Shown here: piece by piece, positions 27,201 to 36,011 of the stretch
How the letters are laid out: each line of letters starts with the position of its first letter
How positions within the stretch are numbered: the stretch's first letter is position 1
Assembly (NCBI GenBank): GCA_007376265.1
Contig: VMFW01000007.1
Span: forward strand, 1 to 43,173
Source of the DNA: Parcubacteria group bacterium Gr01-1014_20
GTDB lineage: Bacteria; Patescibacteriota; Minisyncoccia; UBA6257; 2-01-FULL-56-20
Direction: 5' to 3'
Length of the DNA: 43,173 bases
Notes under the pieces: model-generated
The model's input: the letters and a program-made list of their open reading frames with translations, nothing else
Told to the model about the DNA's origin: nothing
Database searches by the model: none
Translations under genes and position numbers: made by a program

Positions 27201-27788
27201 ATGGAAGACGTCAAAAAGCAAGACAAGCGTAGTTTGCCTGTATATTGGTCTGATTTCCTTATGGAGGAATTTTCCAAAGAGACAGATCGTGCCGCTGTAA
27301 TTCTAACAGTTTCGCTATTTGAAAATGCCCTATCTTCTTTGCTGAAAGCGTATTTAGCCCCAATAAATAGCAGTAGTGACGAGTTATTTGATGGGCCGAC
27401 GGCGCCGTTATCTGAATTTAGTTCAAAAATTCAGATATCATATAGGCTAGGACTGATCAGTCAGAAATTTGCTCAAGATCTCCATGTGATTAGAAAAATT
27501 CGGAATGAGTTTGCGCATAATGTGCACGGCTCGAGCTTGAAGGAGGGAAGAGTTAAGGATCTTTTAACTAATCTTGTTTGTTCTTCTGATATTGTTAAAA
27601 ATGAAAGGACTAATGGTAATAGTGTTTACCCAAAAGGACCGCGAGGAGAGTTTTTAACCGTGGCAAATATAGCGCTTTTTTATTTGAATCAGCAGGTTGA
27701 AGGTATATCTACTAGGCAGATTCGAGAGAAAGAAATCGAGTGGATATATTTTTGGAAACCAGAAAAACAGGAGAAGAAGACTGGTTAG
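27201..27788 (+). CDS. MltR/MtlR-like alpha-helical protein with RNEFAH motif
   Basis: DRAAVILTVSLFENALSSLLKAYL...LFDGPTAPLSEFSSKIQISYRLGLIS...LHVIRKIRNEFAHN matches the MltR family pattern. Confidence 0.65.
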   Translation: MEDVKKQDKRSLPVYWSDFLMEEFSKETDRAAVILTVSLFENALSSLLKAYLAPINSSSDELFDGPTAPLSEFSSKIQISYRLGLISQKFAQDLHVIRKIRNEFAHNVHGSSLKEGRVKDLLTNLVCSSDIVKNERTNGNSVYPKGPRGEFLTVANIALFYLNQQVEGISTRQIREKEIEWIYFWKPEKQEKKTG

Positions 27789-27812
27789 CTCGGATTAAGA
27801 TACTTTTTTTTC

Positions 27813-28052
27813 TTGTACTACCTTTATATAATTCAATGCGAAGATGGGAATTTATACACCGGCATCACCACAGACGTTCGGAGGAGGTTTTTAGAACACA
27901 AAAAAGGTTTGGGCGGGCACTACACGCGAGCCCATAAGGTGAAGAAAGTTCTTTATGCCGAAAAAGTTGGCACGCGAAGCCAGGCTTTGAAGCGCGAGGC
28001 CGAGATTAAGAGCTGGCGTCGCGAGAAGAAACTGGGATTAACTAGAAAATGA
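27813..28052 (+). CDS. GIY-YIG nuclease family protein (UPF0213-like)
   Basis: YYLYIIQCEDGNLYTGITTDVRRRFLEHKKGLGGHYTRAHK; TTG start. Confidence 0.88.
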   Translation: MYYLYIIQCEDGNLYTGITTDVRRRFLEHKKGLGGHYTRAHKVKKVLYAEKVGTRSQALKREAEIKSWRREKKLGLTRK

Positions 28053-28071
28053 AAAGCCAGATAGTATCGTT

Positions 28072-28104
28072 GTCCCCGTCCGTAGCCTTAGCGAAGGCTG
28101 GGGC
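28072..28104. repeat. palindromic intergenic repeat
   Basis: GTCCCCGTCCGTAGCCTTAGCGAAGGCTGGGGC; stem AGCCTT/AAGGCT. Confidence 0.6.
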
Positions 28105-28171
28105 GATGTGTCCAGGGAAAAAAACCACCGATCTATTTCTACGATGACATGCGTTCTTTTTAGCAATCACC

Positions 28172-28996
28172 CTAGAGCTTCAGTAAGTAGTGATTGGTGG
28201 GATGGTACACAAATCCGGCACTTCGATACAAATGGTTTGCTACCTCTCTATGTTGGCCACTCGTTAGTTCGATAACTTCTACGCCCTGTTTTTTAGCCCA
28301 GTGAATCAGCTCGTTTAATATGGCTCGCCCGATGCCCCGACCTCGGTGCTTTGTATCAACAACCATATCTTCGATGACGGCTTGCTTTCTCAAGAGTGTC
28401 TGCCGAACGAATATCCATCCCATGCCCACAAGTTTTTTCCTGCGACGAATGCTTACAATATGGCCATTCAGAATGGCGTGGTAGAGGGCGTATTCTCCTA
28501 CGTAAGCGGAGGGGTCGAGTTGTCGGACCAACCCCCGCAACTCTTCTATGTCAAACTTTCCAAATTGCGCTTTGATAAATCTGACGATGTTGCGATTTGA
28601 GTCGAAAGCTACTAAGCGAGGATCCAGCCTACTAATCGTAGTAAATTTGTAGGAGCCATTCTCGTTGTTTAGTTTTATATCTTTCTTCCCAATGTCCGCT
28701 AAAAACGCATGGCTCAATACTGCAAACTTCCGCTTCTGCCACGATGCCTCTCCGGGAAAAGTATTTACAAAGAGGAGGCGGGGCCGTACGCCGAGCTCCT
28801 CTTTTAACTCTCTTCGCATCGCCTCTTCCGGTTTTTCAAGCGATTCCATATAGCCGCCCGGCAGATCCCATTTGCCCTTGTGTGGCTCCTGACTTCTCCG
28901 AAGGAGTAAGAGCTTGCCGTTGCGGATGATTATTGCCGTTGCGGTGCATCGGGGATTGTTAAATTTACACAGCTCACATTCTATGGTTCGAGACAT
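28172..28996 (-). CDS. NUDIX hydrolase - GNAT acetyltransferase fusion
   Basis: GGYMESLEKPEEAMRRELKEELGV Nudix box followed by GNAT VIEDMVVDTKHRGRGIGRAILNELI. Start 6 nt after TATAAT. Confidence 0.82.
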   Translation of the reverse strand: MSRTIECELCKFNNPRCTATAIIIRNGKLLLLRRSQEPHKGKWDLPGGYMESLEKPEEAMRRELKEELGVRPRLLFVNTFPGEASWQKRKFAVLSHAFLADIGKKDIKLNNENGSYKFTTISRLDPRLVAFDSNRNIVRFIKAQFGKFDIEELRGLVRQLDPSAYVGEYALYHAILNGHIVSIRRRKKLVGMGWIFVRQTLLRKQAVIEDMVVDTKHRGRGIGRAILNELIHWAKKQGVEVIELTSGQHREVANHLYRSAGFVYHPTNHYLLKL

Positions 28997-29079
28997 AATT
29001 CGATTATATCGTGTGAGACATTGTTTTCCAAATTTGCGGCTACCCGATATAATGTATTTTGCGAGAGAGAAAACCATCT

Positions 29080-30564
29080 ATGACATTTAACTCACTAGAG
29101 TTCGTAATCTTCTTTCCAGTAGTCACCGTTCTTTATTTTTTATTGCCGCACCGTTTACGTTGGCTCTTGCTCCTTGTTGCTAGCGTCGTTTTTTACATAG
29201 CATTCATCCCGGCGTATATTTTTATTCTTGCGGCGCTCATCGTAATAGATTACTGGGCGGGCATCTTGATCGAGAGATCGTCCGACAAAAAACAGAGGAG
29301 GTTATTCTTAATACTAAGCGTTATTTCGACTTGCCTCGTGCTTTTTATTTTCAAATATTTCAATTTTTTCAACTTTAATCTCGGGACCCTTGCCTCTTTT
29401 CTCCACTGGAACTATCCGATTGGCGCCCTCTCGATACTTTTACCCCTCGGTCTTTCTTTTCATACGTTTCAGAGCCTAGCTTATGTTATTGAGGTATATC
29501 GGGGAAGGCAGAAGGCGGAATATAACATCGGTATCTACTCGTTATATGTCATGTTTTATCCCCAATTAGTTGCGGGGCCAATTGAGAGACCACAGCATCT
29601 CATCCCCCAGCTCTATCAAGAACATAGATTTGAATATAAACGGGTTGTAGACGGCCTCAAAAGAATGCTTTGGGGGATGTTTAAGAAAGTTGTTATTGCC
29701 GACAATTTAGCGTTTCTCGTCGACCAAATCTACAGTAACCCTCATGGTTATGCGGGCCTAGAACTCATATGGGTTACAATGATCTTCGCTATCCAAATTT
29801 ATGCCGATTTCTCCGGTTATGTTGATATCGCCATTGGCAGCGCGAAGGTAATGGGTTTCGACTTAGTGGAAAACTTCAGAAACCCTTACCTCGCAAATTC
29901 GATTCTCGATTTTTGGAGACGATGGCACATTTCCCTTTCGTCTTGGTTCCGGGACTATGTTTATATTCCCCTTGGCGGCAACCGCGTTCTCGAGTTACAC
30001 TGGTATTCCAATATACTAATCGTTTTTCTTTTGAGTGGCCTTTGGCATGGCGCCAGTTGGACTTTCATTCTCTGGGGAGCGCTGCATGGAGTTTACATAG
30101 TTTTTTCAAAAACAACGCAGGGAATCAGAGAAAAAATCGCCCAGGGTATTGGCTTGAACTACTTTCCGAAACTTCGCTCCTTTATGCAAATCGTCACTAC
30201 ATTTTCCCTAGTATCTTTTGCGTGGATATTTTTTAGAGCAAATAGTATTTCTGACGCATGGTACATCGTTTCGCACCTGTTTGCGGGCGGCTGGGAAAGC
30301 ATTCCGCGATCTTTGGCAGGCAATTACCTTGTGAACGCCTTAGTGCTGTCGCTCTACGATACGCGTTTTGTTATTCTTCTCTCGGCAATTTTCAGCGCGT
30401 TGTATATGTGGCGACACATTCAACGACGCGGCGGCGCTTACAACTTCTTTTTCCACAGTCCCTCCATATTTTTGCGATGGTCTACCTATTTAACCATAAT
30501 TTGGGCGATCTTTTCGGTCGGCGTCTTGAGTGGGTACCGCCCGTTCATCTATTTCGCATTCTAA
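29080..30564 (+). CDS. MBOAT family O-acyltransferase (AlgI/DltB-like)
   Basis: FNSLEFVIFFPVVTVLYFLLPHRLRWLLLL, QLVAGPIERPQHLIPQL, DFWRRWHISLSSWFRDYVYIPLGGNR, SGLWHGASWTFILWG. Confidence 0.93.
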   Translation: MTFNSLEFVIFFPVVTVLYFLLPHRLRWLLLLVASVVFYIAFIPAYIFILAALIVIDYWAGILIERSSDKKQRRLFLILSVISTCLVLFIFKYFNFFNFNLGTLASFLHWNYPIGALSILLPLGLSFHTFQSLAYVIEVYRGRQKAEYNIGIYSLYVMFYPQLVAGPIERPQHLIPQLYQEHRFEYKRVVDGLKRMLWGMFKKVVIADNLAFLVDQIYSNPHGYAGLELIWVTMIFAIQIYADFSGYVDIAIGSAKVMGFDLVENFRNPYLANSILDFWRRWHISLSSWFRDYVYIPLGGNRVLELHWYSNILIVFLLSGLWHGASWTFILWGALHGVYIVFSKTTQGIREKIAQGIGLNYFPKLRSFMQIVTTFSLVSFAWIFFRANSISDAWYIVSHLFAGGWESIPRSLAGNYLVNALVLSLYDTRFVILLSAIFSALYMWRHIQRRGGAYNFFFHSPSIFLRWSTYLTIIWAIFSVGVLSGYRPFIYFAF

Positions 30565-30568
30565 GCAC

Positions 30569-31498
30569 ATGAAGCGTTTTGTACTAAAATGCATCGTATT
30601 CTTCGTCATCAATCTTGCGTTTGTTTTGCTACTCTACATTACGAATAACAATTTCAACATTTATAATCATGCTATTACCGAATCGAATTTTTTGACGATT
30701 CCCCAAAACGCGAATTACGACTTTATCATCCTCGGGACCTCGCATGCCAGACAACTCTCGGTTGGCGAGAGGCAGCGACTAATTGAGGAGGGCGTTGGGA
30801 TGAACTTTATGAACATCGCCGGATCAGGGCTTGGTATTCTGCCGGAGAAAATTTATCTCTCCTACTTTTTTCAAAGGCAGAACAGCGTCAAAGACGTGGT
30901 GTATGTTATCGACCCCTTCGTGTTTTACTCGCCACAATGGAACGAGGAGATAACGTTTGACAACGAACCATTTCGCATAACACTCCTTTCGGCGTTAGTC
31001 GAAAACCGCTTTTCGACGAACACCATCATGGGTTACGTGGGCAACTTTTTGCGTTGGCCTCCATTCGCTGGATTTGATCCTATTTGGGATAATACAAGTA
31101 CAAGCACACTGGAAAAAGAAGTGGGCTTGTCGAATTTAAAAGAGGCCATCGATCGCGAGCATAGCGCTCTTTACCCCGATGGTTTCGAAACTTCTAACTT
31201 CAACAAATATACGGCGCACCTCAAGAGCATCATTGACATGAGTAAATCGCACGGTGCCCGCGTAATCTTTATTATTCCGCCGACTCTATGGGATTTTGAC
31301 CCGGGAAAACAAACGACAAAAAACTTGTTGATTAATTATCAAAAAAGTGACGGGGTGGGATTTTACGACCTATCGGGCTCTCTAAAAAATCCTAAATTCT
31401 ACTCCGACAGCAGTCATTTCAATACAAAAGGAGCGGTTTATTTTTCAACGTACTTTTTGAAACAAATTCTGACTGAAACCCGCGCTACGAAACCCTGA
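30569..31498 (+). CDS. SGNH-like/AlgJ-type partner of MBOAT acyltransferase
   Basis: N-terminal TM, FIILGTSHARQLS, C-terminal DSSHFNTKG; directly downstream of MBOAT. Confidence 0.75.
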   Translation: MKRFVLKCIVFFVINLAFVLLLYITNNNFNIYNHAITESNFLTIPQNANYDFIILGTSHARQLSVGERQRLIEEGVGMNFMNIAGSGLGILPEKIYLSYFFQRQNSVKDVVYVIDPFVFYSPQWNEEITFDNEPFRITLLSALVENRFSTNTIMGYVGNFLRWPPFAGFDPIWDNTSTSTLEKEVGLSNLKEAIDREHSALYPDGFETSNFNKYTAHLKSIIDMSKSHGARVIFIIPPTLWDFDPGKQTTKNLLINYQKSDGVGFYDLSGSLKNPKFYSDSSHFNTKGAVYFSTYFLKQILTETRATKP

Positions 31499-31551
31499 TT
31501 TTCCCAGCAATACGCGGGATTCTTTGTGGTGCTGGAAGATTAATAAAAATG

Positions 31552-31839
31552 CTAGTCTTCAACTCCTAGCTCGAGGAGGCGGTTGTTAACGGCGGCGAGA
31601 CGGTCGCGGATAGGGTTTAAGGCGTCTCTTTCAAACGTAGAGTCTAGTTGTTCTTCAAGCTGGCTTCTCACCGCGAGGAGATTTTCTTTAGATCTTTCTT
31701 GTAGCGACTCGACGAACTTTTGGAGTTCTTCTTTTTCCTGGTCCGCTGTCAGCTTAGCAGCGTCTCTCTCTTTTTCCCACTCCTCTCGACTGCTATCACC
31801 CCCCGCTTGATCGGGGCCAACTTTTTCAAATGGATTCAT
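31552..31839 (-). CDS. small coiled-coil hypothetical protein
   Basis: Charged helical 95-aa ORF; TACAAT 7 nt upstream of ATG. Confidence 0.55.
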   Translation of the reverse strand: MNPFEKVGPDQAGGDSSREEWEKERDAAKLTADQEKEELQKFVESLQERSKENLLAVRSQLEEQLDSTFERDALNPIRDRLAAVNNRLLELGVED

Positions 31840-31931
31840 AGTTTAAATTGTACTAAACTAGGGTTTTTACTCAAGACGTTCTTAGTAAATAGGTTCTGAG
31901 GTATTTTTTGTGCTACATTTATCAGTACTAA

Positions 31932-33422
31932 ATGAATGAAACCAGGGGCAAAACTGTAAACGTGATGCCGCAAGGCAACGTGATTATTCGCTTTAATAAG
32001 GTGTCTTTCGAGTACGGCAATAAGCCGATTTTGAATGAGGCGGATTTTTCGGTGCGGGAAGGCTCGAAGATTACGCTTATGGGTCAGAACGGGGCCGGGA
32101 AGAGCACGATTTTTCAACTGATTGCCGGGAACTTGAAGCCGGAGATGGGGGCGATTTCGGTGACTAAGGGGCTGACCATGGCCACGGCGCGGCAGGTGAT
32201 TCAAAGGGATGAGGCGGAGCTCACCGTGCAAGAATTTTTTGAAAAGGCGTTTGATATGAAGATTTATGATATTGAGCCGAGGATTAAGAAGGTTTTAGGC
32301 GTGGTTCATTTGGTCGTGCCTCACGATAAGGTTTTGAAGGACTTATCGGGTGGCCAGCAGGCGCGGGTGCTTCTGGCGCAGGCGCTCATTCAGAACCCGG
32401 ACATCCTTTTGCTCGATGAGCCGACGAATAATTTGGACAAACAGGGGATTGCGCATCTCACCCAATTTCTTAAAGACTACAACAAAACCTGCATCGTGAT
32501 TTCGCACGACGCGGACTTTTTGAATTCGTTTACGCACGGGGTTTTGTATTTAGATGTTTTTACGAAAAAAATCGAACAGTACGCCGGGGACTATTTGAAA
32601 GTGGTTGAAGAGATCAAGGCTCGACTCGAACGGGAACGGATGAAAAATGTTCGACTCGAGAAAGATATTCAACACCGGAAAGACCAAGCGGGATTTTTCG
32701 CCCAGAAAGGCGGCCACATGAGGGATGTGGCTAGGAAAATGAAAGAGAAGATTGAAGAGCTCGAGGGGGATATTGTTGAGGTTCGACGGGAAGACAAGGC
32801 GATTCGGAACTTTGTGATTCCTTGCCAGGCGGGCCTCGTGGGGCAGATTTTGGAGTTGAAGTCTGTTTCGATTATGAACCTCGGGACCCACAAGCCGATC
32901 ACTAAAAAAGTGGAGGTGGTTTTGAAGAGAAAGGAGCGTCTACTTCTCTCTGGCCCGAATGGAATTGGAAAGACAACCTTGCTTGAAAAACTGGCAAGCG
33001 GGCACGCTAAAGGCGAGCACGTGGCGCACGGCGTTCACATTGGCTATTACCGGCAGGATTTTTCGACATTAGATTTTGAGGAGACGGTTTACGGGACGCT
33101 CGCGAACGCCATGAAAGATGGCACCGAACAGGAACTGCGTTCTTGCGCCGCCGGTTTCCTATTAGATTCGGATATTTTGAAAGCTAAAATTGGCTCGCTT
33201 TCGGAGGGACAGAAAGGACTGGTAGCTTTCGCGAAACTTTCTCTTGAGCGGCCGGGGCTCTTAATTCTTGATGAACCGACCAACCACATCAATTTTCGCC
33301 ATATCCCGGTGATTGCGCAGGCTCTGGACCGTTACGAAGGCGCAATGATACTTGTGAGCCACGTGCCCGAGTTTGTGAAGCAGATTCGGATTGATTACAC
33401 GCTTGATCTCGAAAGTCTTTAA
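31932..33422 (+). CDS. ABC-F family ATPase
   Basis: Two ABC domains (GQNGAGKST...LSGGQQARVLLAQAL; GPNGIGKTT...LSEGQKGLVAFAKL) with DEPTNNLD/DEPTNHIN. Confidence 0.93.
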   Translation: MNETRGKTVNVMPQGNVIIRFNKVSFEYGNKPILNEADFSVREGSKITLMGQNGAGKSTIFQLIAGNLKPEMGAISVTKGLTMATARQVIQRDEAELTVQEFFEKAFDMKIYDIEPRIKKVLGVVHLVVPHDKVLKDLSGGQQARVLLAQALIQNPDILLLDEPTNNLDKQGIAHLTQFLKDYNKTCIVISHDADFLNSFTHGVLYLDVFTKKIEQYAGDYLKVVEEIKARLERERMKNVRLEKDIQHRKDQAGFFAQKGGHMRDVARKMKEKIEELEGDIVEVRREDKAIRNFVIPCQAGLVGQILELKSVSIMNLGTHKPITKKVEVVLKRKERLLLSGPNGIGKTTLLEKLASGHAKGEHVAHGVHIGYYRQDFSTLDFEETVYGTLANAMKDGTEQELRSCAAGFLLDSDILKAKIGSLSEGQKGLVAFAKLSLERPGLLILDEPTNHINFRHIPVIAQALDRYEGAMILVSHVPEFVKQIRIDYTLDLESL

Positions 33423-33426
33423 GAGC

Positions 33427-33454
33427 TTTACAAGACCAGTGTTTTTTGTATATT
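33427..33454 (+). promoter_or_regulatory. promoter of small ORF 33489
   Basis: TTTACA-16 bp-TATATT. Confidence 0.6.
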
Positions 33455-33488
33455 GGGAGTAGCTCAAGGGGAAAGGAGGTGTTTCAAA

Positions 33489-33728
33489 ATGCCGAACATT
33501 TTGGGAGGCGATAGTACACATCCCGCGTACATGCCTCGAAGGTTGACTAGTCGCGAGGTCTTGATTGGAGACAGTCTTTACAGCATAGTCGGCAACGGTC
33601 GAAAGATGAGAGTTTCGTTTGAGAATGTGAACGGTTCATGCTGGAGCTGTTCAGCGAATGATTCTAGTTTACCGGTCCAGGTCCAGGCGAGAGTTAGGCT
33701 TCTTAAGAAAGCATGGATGGGAAGGTAG
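33489..33728 (+). CDS. small hypothetical protein
   Basis: 79-aa ORF with AAAGGAGG SD, own promoter and terminator. Confidence 0.6.
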   Translation: MPNILGGDSTHPAYMPRRLTSREVLIGDSLYSIVGNGRKMRVSFENVNGSCWSCSANDSSLPVQVQARVRLLKKAWMGR

Positions 33729-33751
33729 CTTCCTTTATCAATCAAATTTAT

Positions 33752-33778
33752 AAACCAGCGCTAAGGCACTGGTTTTTC
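33752..33778 (+). terminator. Rho-independent terminator
   Basis: AAACCAGcgctaaggcaCTGGTTTTT. Confidence 0.7.
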
Positions 33779-33826
33779 TTTGTAGACTTGATTTTTGGGA
33801 GCGAGAAGAGGAAAATCGAAGCAAGA

Positions 33827-34249
33827 ATGACCTGTCCATTTTGTGAGGTTTTGGTGAGCAAAAAAGAGCGGGTTTTAGTTGAAAAGCTGCATGTCTTTGT
33901 GATGTTGAGCGATCCGCGACTTATGCCCGGACACCTTTTAGTAATTCCAAAGAGGCATGTGGAAAAACTTAGCGAATTGCTGGAAGCTGAACGAAAAGAG
34001 CTTTTTGATGTTGTGATTGAAGCAGAAGAAAAAATTTTAAGAGAAGTAGCTTCGGGATGTGATATCGGTCAGCACTTTAGGCCGTTTATTTACCAGAACA
34101 AGCTAAAAGTGAACCACCTCCATGTTCATCTTAGACCAAGGGAGTTGAAGGACGAGCTTTACGAGAAATCGCAAATATACGAAAAAGATGTTTTTAAGGA
34201 TTTAAGTCAGGAAGAGTTTGATAGATTTAAGAAAGTTTTTAATAACTAA
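33827..34249 (+). CDS. HIT family protein
   Basis: CPFCEVL, PGHLLVIPKRHVEKL, VNHLHVHLRPR. Confidence 0.88.
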   Translation: MTCPFCEVLVSKKERVLVEKLHVFVMLSDPRLMPGHLLVIPKRHVEKLSELLEAERKELFDVVIEAEEKILREVASGCDIGQHFRPFIYQNKLKVNHLHVHLRPRELKDELYEKSQIYEKDVFKDLSQEEFDRFKKVFNN

Positions 34250-34848
34250 TGGAAAACCCAAACAAAAATAGCGAATCTGGTCCGAGTGGAGATAAGTTTG
34301 TAAAGAACATTCGTTTCAATTTAGAGTCAGGCACTTTGCTTTTAGATTTGGATAAAAATAAAACCGATCCAGAGAAGGTAAGGGGTTTTGCCGAAGAGCG
34401 AGGTCTTTTAGAGAAAGACGAAGCTCATGTGACAGTTATCGGGAGCGATACGGCTGAGCAGATTATGGCCCGCTTGGGTGATCTTCCCCGGGGCGAGAAG
34501 GAGGAGATTTTAGCTAAGATAAGGGCAGTGGTTGAGAGCATTGATTGGCAATTTGTTTTTAAGCCAGAATATTACTATATAAAGAAAGAGTATGACGATC
34601 CCGATCCGACTGATTCGAGTAAAATAATTCACGAGGTTCGAGAGTCGGTGATTCAGTTAGCGGAAACAGGGAATTTGGCGGAGTTTTACGCAAAACTAAA
34701 AGAGGTAACCGGCTTGGAGCTGGAGGTTCCGATGCCGCATGTAACCTTGTTTACCACAAGCACGCGGGAGGATAAAAGGAAGCGGGGGATTGGAATTTAT
34801 TCGGAGAGGGATTTTGACGAGTTAAAACCGGAGCGGATAGAAATCTAG
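34249..34848 (+). CDS. putative 2H phosphoesterase superfamily protein
   Basis: Two hHhT motifs (AHVTVIG and PHVTLFT); ATG overlaps HIT stop codon (TAATG). Confidence 0.55.
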   Translation: MENPNKNSESGPSGDKFVKNIRFNLESGTLLLDLDKNKTDPEKVRGFAEERGLLEKDEAHVTVIGSDTAEQIMARLGDLPRGEKEEILAKIRAVVESIDWQFVFKPEYYYIKKEYDDPDPTDSSKIIHEVRESVIQLAETGNLAEFYAKLKEVTGLELEVPMPHVTLFTTSTREDKRKRGIGIYSERDFDELKPERIEI

Positions 34849-34903
34849 AGGCGAATTGCAAGTCATTGCTAAATCCATGGGAAAGGAGTAGGATTGAGGT
34901 ACT

Positions 34904-35146
34904 GTGAATCTATCTAATAAACATGTGGTTTCGCTCGTGGAACTCAACAAAAAGCTAGATGTGGAAGCTAGGCGTTTGGTTAAGGGAAGAGAAGAGGGTA
35001 TTGTGAAATACGTGAGCAAAAAGGCTAATCTACTCGGCAATTCCACGATGGTTTTTAAAAACAAAACTGGAGTGGAGGTGACAATGGCTTTTCGGCTGAA
35101 CAAGGACGGTGATGTAAGGTTCGCCTACGAAAACCAGTTGGCGTAA
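34904..35146 (+). CDS. small hypothetical protein
   Basis: 80-aa GTG-start ORF with AAAGGAG and GAGG upstream and a terminator downstream. Confidence 0.55.
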   Translation: MNLSNKHVVSLVELNKKLDVEARRLVKGREEGIVKYVSKKANLLGNSTMVFKNKTGVEVTMAFRLNKDGDVRFAYENQLA

Positions 35147-35170
35147 AAACGTTCGCTGGGAACAGACTAT

Positions 35171-35200
35171 AACCGCCTGGATTTGTTTCGGCGGTTTTTT
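35171..35200 (+). terminator. Rho-independent terminator
   Basis: AACCGCCtggatttgtttcGGCGGTTTTTT. Confidence 0.9.
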
Positions 35201-35222
35201 GTTGAAATGGTAGAATGGGTGC

Positions 35223-35978
35223 GTGACTTTAACATCGCTAAACACTTGGGGCGCGAGGGCAGGAAAGGAAAACCTGCTCAAATTTTTTAAAGACCACAGG
35301 GACACGGATGTTTTTTGTTTGCAGGAGATTTGGAATGGGGGAGAACACATGGAAGGAAAAATGGCGGGTGGGGCGAAGCTCAAGAATATCACCTTCAGGC
35401 TTTTTGAGGATATCGGAAAAACTTTAACCGGACACATTGGATTTTTCCGACCACATTTTGGTGATCACTACGGATTGGCTATTTTCGTAAAAAAGGATTT
35501 GAAAATTTTGGAAGAGGGGGAGATTTTTGTTTATCGGGAGCGGGGTTATTTTTCGTCGGAGGAGCCGGGAAATCACGCGCGGAACATTCAATTTGTGACG
35601 CTTCGGATGCCCCAGGGAGTTCGAACGATGGTTAACTTTCATGGTCTTTGGAACGGCGGAGGAAAATTTGATAGTCCGGAAAGGCTCACGCAGTCAGATA
35701 AAATTGTGGAATTTTTAAAAAACCTGACTGACCCCTTCGTGCTTTGCGGAGATTTTAACTTGCTTCCAGAAACGAAGAGTTTGAAGAAGCTTGAAGTTTT
35801 TGGTTTGAGGAATTTGATCAAGGAGTATGGATTCAGTTCGACCCGGACGAAGTTTTACACCAAAGAACACAGATTTGCCGATTACGCTTTGGCTAGCAAG
35901 GGGATCCGAGTGAAGGATTTTAAGGTTTTGCCGGATGAGGTCTCAGACCATTCGCCGCTATACCTGGACTTCGAGTAG
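35223..35978 (+). CDS. endonuclease/exonuclease/phosphatase family protein
   Basis: LTSLNTWGARAG, DVFCLQEIW, FVLCGDFNLLPET, RFADYALASKGI, VSDHSPLYLDFE; GTG start 6 nt after TAGAAT. Confidence 0.88.
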   Translation: MTLTSLNTWGARAGKENLLKFFKDHRDTDVFCLQEIWNGGEHMEGKMAGGAKLKNITFRLFEDIGKTLTGHIGFFRPHFGDHYGLAIFVKKDLKILEEGEIFVYRERGYFSSEEPGNHARNIQFVTLRMPQGVRTMVNFHGLWNGGGKFDSPERLTQSDKIVEFLKNLTDPFVLCGDFNLLPETKSLKKLEVFGLRNLIKEYGFSSTRTKFYTKEHRFADYALASKGIRVKDFKVLPDEVSDHSPLYLDFE

Positions 35979-36011
35979 TATTGAATCGCCAAGCGATTCC
36001 AATCAGTTATA

